The position numbers were made by a program, and so were the translations under genes. The notes below the pieces were generated by a model. It made no database searches. It was given only the letters and a program-made list of their open reading frames with translations, and was not told where the DNA came from. Of a stretch of 25,291 bases of DNA, positions 23,326 to 25,291 are shown piece by piece. Source of the stretch: CAYLNG01 sp964497855 (GTDB taxonomy: Bacteria > Verrucomicrobiota > Kiritimatiellia > SS1-B-03-39 > UBA6053); contig CAZCFM010000050.1 of NCBI GenBank assembly GCA_964497855.1, positions 1 through 25,291 of the forward strand, in the 5' to 3' direction. Each line of letters starts with the position of its first letter. Positions within the stretch are counted from its first letter, which is position 1.

Positions 23326-24567
23326 ATGCCCAGCTTCCACTACAACGCCCGCAGCCGCGAAGGACAATCCGAACCCGGAGTCCTGGAGGCGCGCGACCGC
23401 CGCGACGCCCTCCAGCAGTTGCAGAACCGCGGGCTTATCCCGATTTCGGTGGAGGAGAAAGCGCCCGTCCGCAGCGCGAAGGCCTCTCCCGGCAAGGGGA
23501 CCCGGGCAACGCCGCGCCCGAGCGGGGGCTACCGTCTGCCGATCGCCGTGGTCCTCCAGTTTTCCATGGACCTGCGCGACCTGCTCTCCGCCGGCATGAC
23601 CCTCGGGTCCGCCGTGCAGAAACTCGCCCGGCAAAGTGGTCAGCCGCAGCGAACCCTGGTCCTCAGCGCCGTGCACGAAGACATCGTCCAGGGCAAAAGC
23701 CTCTCCGAGGCGCTGGCCAAACATCCACGCAGTTTTTCCGAGTTCTATGTGTCGCTGGTCCGCGCCGGCGAGGCGGCGGGCCAGTTGCAGGACGCTCTCG
23801 AAAACGCGGTGCGGCACTACGAACGCGCCGCGCAGGCCCGCGAACAGGTCGTCGGCGCACTGGTGTACCCCTGCATCGTCGCGGTCTTCGGCGTGCTCAC
23901 CATCGTCGCCTGCCTGATCTGGGTCATCCCCAACTTCACGCAGATTTTCCTCGATCTGGACCAGGCCCTGCCGGGGCCGACCCGCCTGCTGATTTTTCTG
24001 AGCAACGCCCTGCTCAAGTACGGCCTGTTGCTCGTGCTCCTGCTCGCTCTCGCGGGGGTCGCCTTCACCCGCTGGCGCAAAACGCCCTCCGGACGCTTCG
24101 CCTGGCACAAATTCCTCCTGCGCGCGCCGGTTTTCAACCGCATGATCCGCTCCGCCGCCTACGCGAACTTCGCCCGCACCCTGTCCAACCTGCTCATCAA
24201 CGGCGTGCCGGTGCTGCGCGCCCTCGACATCGTCAAAAACACCGCCAACAACGCCGTGCTCGAACGCGAAATCGGCCTGCTGAAAAACCGGGTCACGGAC
24301 GGTTCCTCGCTGTCCCGGCCCCTGGCTGAAAGCGGCGTGTTTCCTGAAGTGTTCACCGACATGCTGTCCGTGGGCGAGGAGGCCGGCGAAGTGCCGCGCT
24401 CCCTGGCGCAGATCGCCCGGCGCTACGACCAGGAACTCACCCGCAACATCAAACTGCTCACCACCGTGCTCGAACCGCTGCTGATGGTTCTCATCGCCGG
24501 GGCCGTCGCCTTCGTGGCCATTTCGATGCTTTTGCCCGTCTTTCAGTTGACCAAAGGCCTGCGCTAG
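23326..24567 (+). CDS. Type II secretion / type IV pilus platform protein (GspF/PilC)
   Basis: A 413-residue inner-membrane protein that couples the assembly ATPase to pseudopilus or pilus growth. The N-terminus MPSFHYNARSREG and the linker to about residue 70 match the family. Two homologous T2SSF domains follow: 1 at about 73-195 (FSMDLRDLLSAGMTL, SLVRAGEAAGQLQDAL) and 2 at about 275-400 (FARTLSNLLINGVPVLRAL, SVGEEAGEVPRSL). Membrane helices are at about 178-200, 220-246 and 380-405. Length is normal for the family (about 400). No other secretion gene is adjacent, which is unusual since gspF often sits beside gspE or pilT. Its last 62 bases recur at 25219-25280. Confidence 0.94.
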   Translation: MPSFHYNARSREGQSEPGVLEARDRRDALQQLQNRGLIPISVEEKAPVRSAKASPGKGTRATPRPSGGYRLPIAVVLQFSMDLRDLLSAGMTLGSAVQKLARQSGQPQRTLVLSAVHEDIVQGKSLSEALAKHPRSFSEFYVSLVRAGEAAGQLQDALENAVRHYERAAQAREQVVGALVYPCIVAVFGVLTIVACLIWVIPNFTQIFLDLDQALPGPTRLLIFLSNALLKYGLLLVLLLALAGVAFTRWRKTPSGRFAWHKFLLRAPVFNRMIRSAAYANFARTLSNLLINGVPVLRALDIVKNTANNAVLEREIGLLKNRVTDGSSLSRPLAESGVFPEVFTDMLSVGEEAGEVPRSLAQIARRYDQELTRNIKLLTTVLEPLLMVLIAGAVAFVAISMLLPVFQLTKGLR

Positions 24568-24569
24568 GC
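24508..24569 (+). repeat. Direct repeat copy 1 (3' end of gspF)
   Basis: The last 20 codons of gspF plus the two bases after the stop. It matches 25219-25280 at 61 of 62 positions (G24525 versus C25236). The gene is intact here, so this copy could be the functional end, or the end rebuilt by an element that inserted into the gene's 3' terminus. Confidence 0.9.
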
Positions 24570-25218
24570 CCACCGTTCTGTTTGCCGTCTGTATGTCTCC
24601 AAACCTGTGGTCCCGTGTTCCGGATGCGGTCTGAAGGTCCGCAACAACCCCGGCGACAAAAGGCGCTTGCACGAAGTTGTCATAGTCCCGGATTTATCCG
24701 GAAGTCAGCCCAGGACCGTTCACGGTCCGAACTCAGCGTCCCCTGCCCCGCATCCGCACGCTGAAGCGTGCTTGCTGACTTCCGGATAAATCCGGGACTC
24801 GGGCGACATGCAGCCGGAATGCGGCGCTCCTTTGGAGCTGGAAATCACCCATCCAACCTGCACCTGATTCGGATATGCGCCCACTGAGGTCTTGGGTCTT
24901 TCAGGTGTCTTGACTCCGTAGGGGCCACGAGCTACTTGTAGAGTATATGAAAAACGCCTCCCATATGCATGCGCAGCTGAACCCTTCCATAGTCCTGCGT
25001 TCCATTGGCCCAAACGAGAGTCTTGCGCTTACCCGTTTCGATAACAAAGCGCCTGAATTGCAACATTCCACAAAATATGCACCTCCCGTTTTTCCAGATT
25101 TCGTCACCCGTGCCGAAACCACTTGGGGAACCGGCTGGGCGGTATCCCCGTCACAAAACCTGCTCGATGAGGCGCGGGGCGAACGATGAGAAAATACTGT
25201 GATAATTGGATGATTGTG
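24568..25218. other. Non-coding segment bracketed by gspF-end repeats
   Basis: About 650 bases without a convincing gene. It holds a small hairpin-like GCGGTCTGAAGGTCCGC (near 24624-24640), the long inverted repeat at 24685-24798, and a hairpin GCTCC-ttt-GGAGC near 24824-24838 resembling the other REP elements in this window. From about 24850 it becomes AT-richer. Open frames of about 73-80 codons exist on both strands at 24932-25189. One minus-strand frame (25150-24932, containing GKRKTLVWANGTQDYGRVQL) looks protein-like but has no start codon. I could not identify an integrase, transposase or RNA gene. Confidence 0.5.
24685..24798. repeat. Perfect 25-bp inverted repeat with internal hairpins
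   Basis: 24685-24709 and 24774-24798 are perfect inverted copies (25 of 25), starting GTCCCGGATTTATCCGG and ending GAAGTCAGC. Each arm is itself partly palindromic (CCGGATttATCCGG). The 64-bp centre contains two small hairpins, GGACCG-ttca-CGGTCC and GCACGC-tgaa-GCGTGC. The layout (long arms, hairpins inside) parallels the cluster at 8587-8884. Confidence 0.9.
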
Positions 25219-25280
25219 GCCTTCGTGGCCATTTCCATGCTTTTGCCCGTCTTTCAGTTGACCAAAGGCCTGCGCTAGGC
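25219..25280 (+). repeat. Direct repeat copy 2 (orphan gspF 3' end)
   Basis: Encodes VAFVAISMLLPVFQLTKGLR then TAG in the same frame as gspF, plus two further bases. The single difference from copy 1 is synonymous (TCG to TCC, Ser). The preceding codons (for example TGG ATG ATT GTG) do not match gspF, so the homology begins abruptly inside the codon series. It lies 11 bases from the window end, so what follows is unseen. Confidence 0.9.
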
Positions 25281-25291
25281 AATAATCTACC

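Noticed and set aside
21976..24672. 898-codon minus-strand open frame opposite the GT4, Rsm22 and GspF genes
   Set aside because: All three plus-strand genes have clear family motifs; the antisense frame has none.
24947..25189. 80-codon plus-strand gene
   Set aside because: No Shine-Dalgarno, no recognisable domain, and a competing frame on the other strand looks more protein-like.
24508..25280. Tandem duplication of the whole gspF gene
   Set aside because: Homology starts abruptly 20 codons before the stop; no other part of gspF is found between the copies.

Overview
The window is GC-rich with strong third-position GC bias and looks like a chromosomal segment of a PVC-group bacterium, most likely Verrucomicrobiota (Opitutia/Puniceicoccales-like). 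This rests on the gene mix (GH28 family pectin hydrolase, Gfo/Idh/MocA oxidoreductase, a single-chain divergent transketolase) and on the dispersed palindromic repeats. No rRNA gene or taxonomic marker was available to settle it, so this is inference.

Layout. 23-346 (-) is a small reading frame broken by an in-frame TAA; 347-1050 has no convincing gene but carries short tandem repeats. 1051-4752 (+) encodes an exported M16 (PqqL-like) peptidase and an exported staphylococcal-nuclease-like enzyme with a helix-hairpin-helix tail. 4744-6186 (-) is a GH28 hydrolase, divergent from a transketolase-like ThDP enzyme (6358-8586, +). A nested palindromic repeat cluster follows (8587-8884). Then comes a tight + strand cluster: MgtE magnesium transporter, two small unknown membrane proteins, a MerR-like regulator and an outer-membrane barrel (8954-12265).

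12266-15200 is visibly less GC-rich. It holds an exported HEAT-repeat protein, a cluster of small palindromes, and what I read as a two-cassette integron array without an integrase (13958-15073, - strand). That array carries a novel small membrane protein and a GNAT acetyltransferase, each followed by an attC-like site. In both cassettes the R'' box is the exact reverse complement of the core at the cassette's own start.

15370-18897 (+) is dnaE (DNA polymerase III alpha). It is followed on the - strand by an RHH antitoxin/PIN toxin pair (18958-19621) with an overlapping operator and promoter, and by a Gfo/Idh/MocA oxidoreductase (19773-20945). On the + strand are a GT4 glycosyltransferase, an Rsm22-type ribosome-assembly protein with four candidate Fe-S cysteines, and a GspF/PilC secretion platform protein (21093-24567). 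The final 720 bases hold a perfect 25-bp inverted repeat and end in a 62-bp near-perfect copy of the 3' end of gspF, so about 650 bp of non-coding sequence is bracketed by direct repeats.

The main discovery candidates are the integrase-less cassette array between the HEAT-repeat gene and dnaE, the gspF 3'-end duplication, and the transketolase homologue that lacks hallmark motifs.
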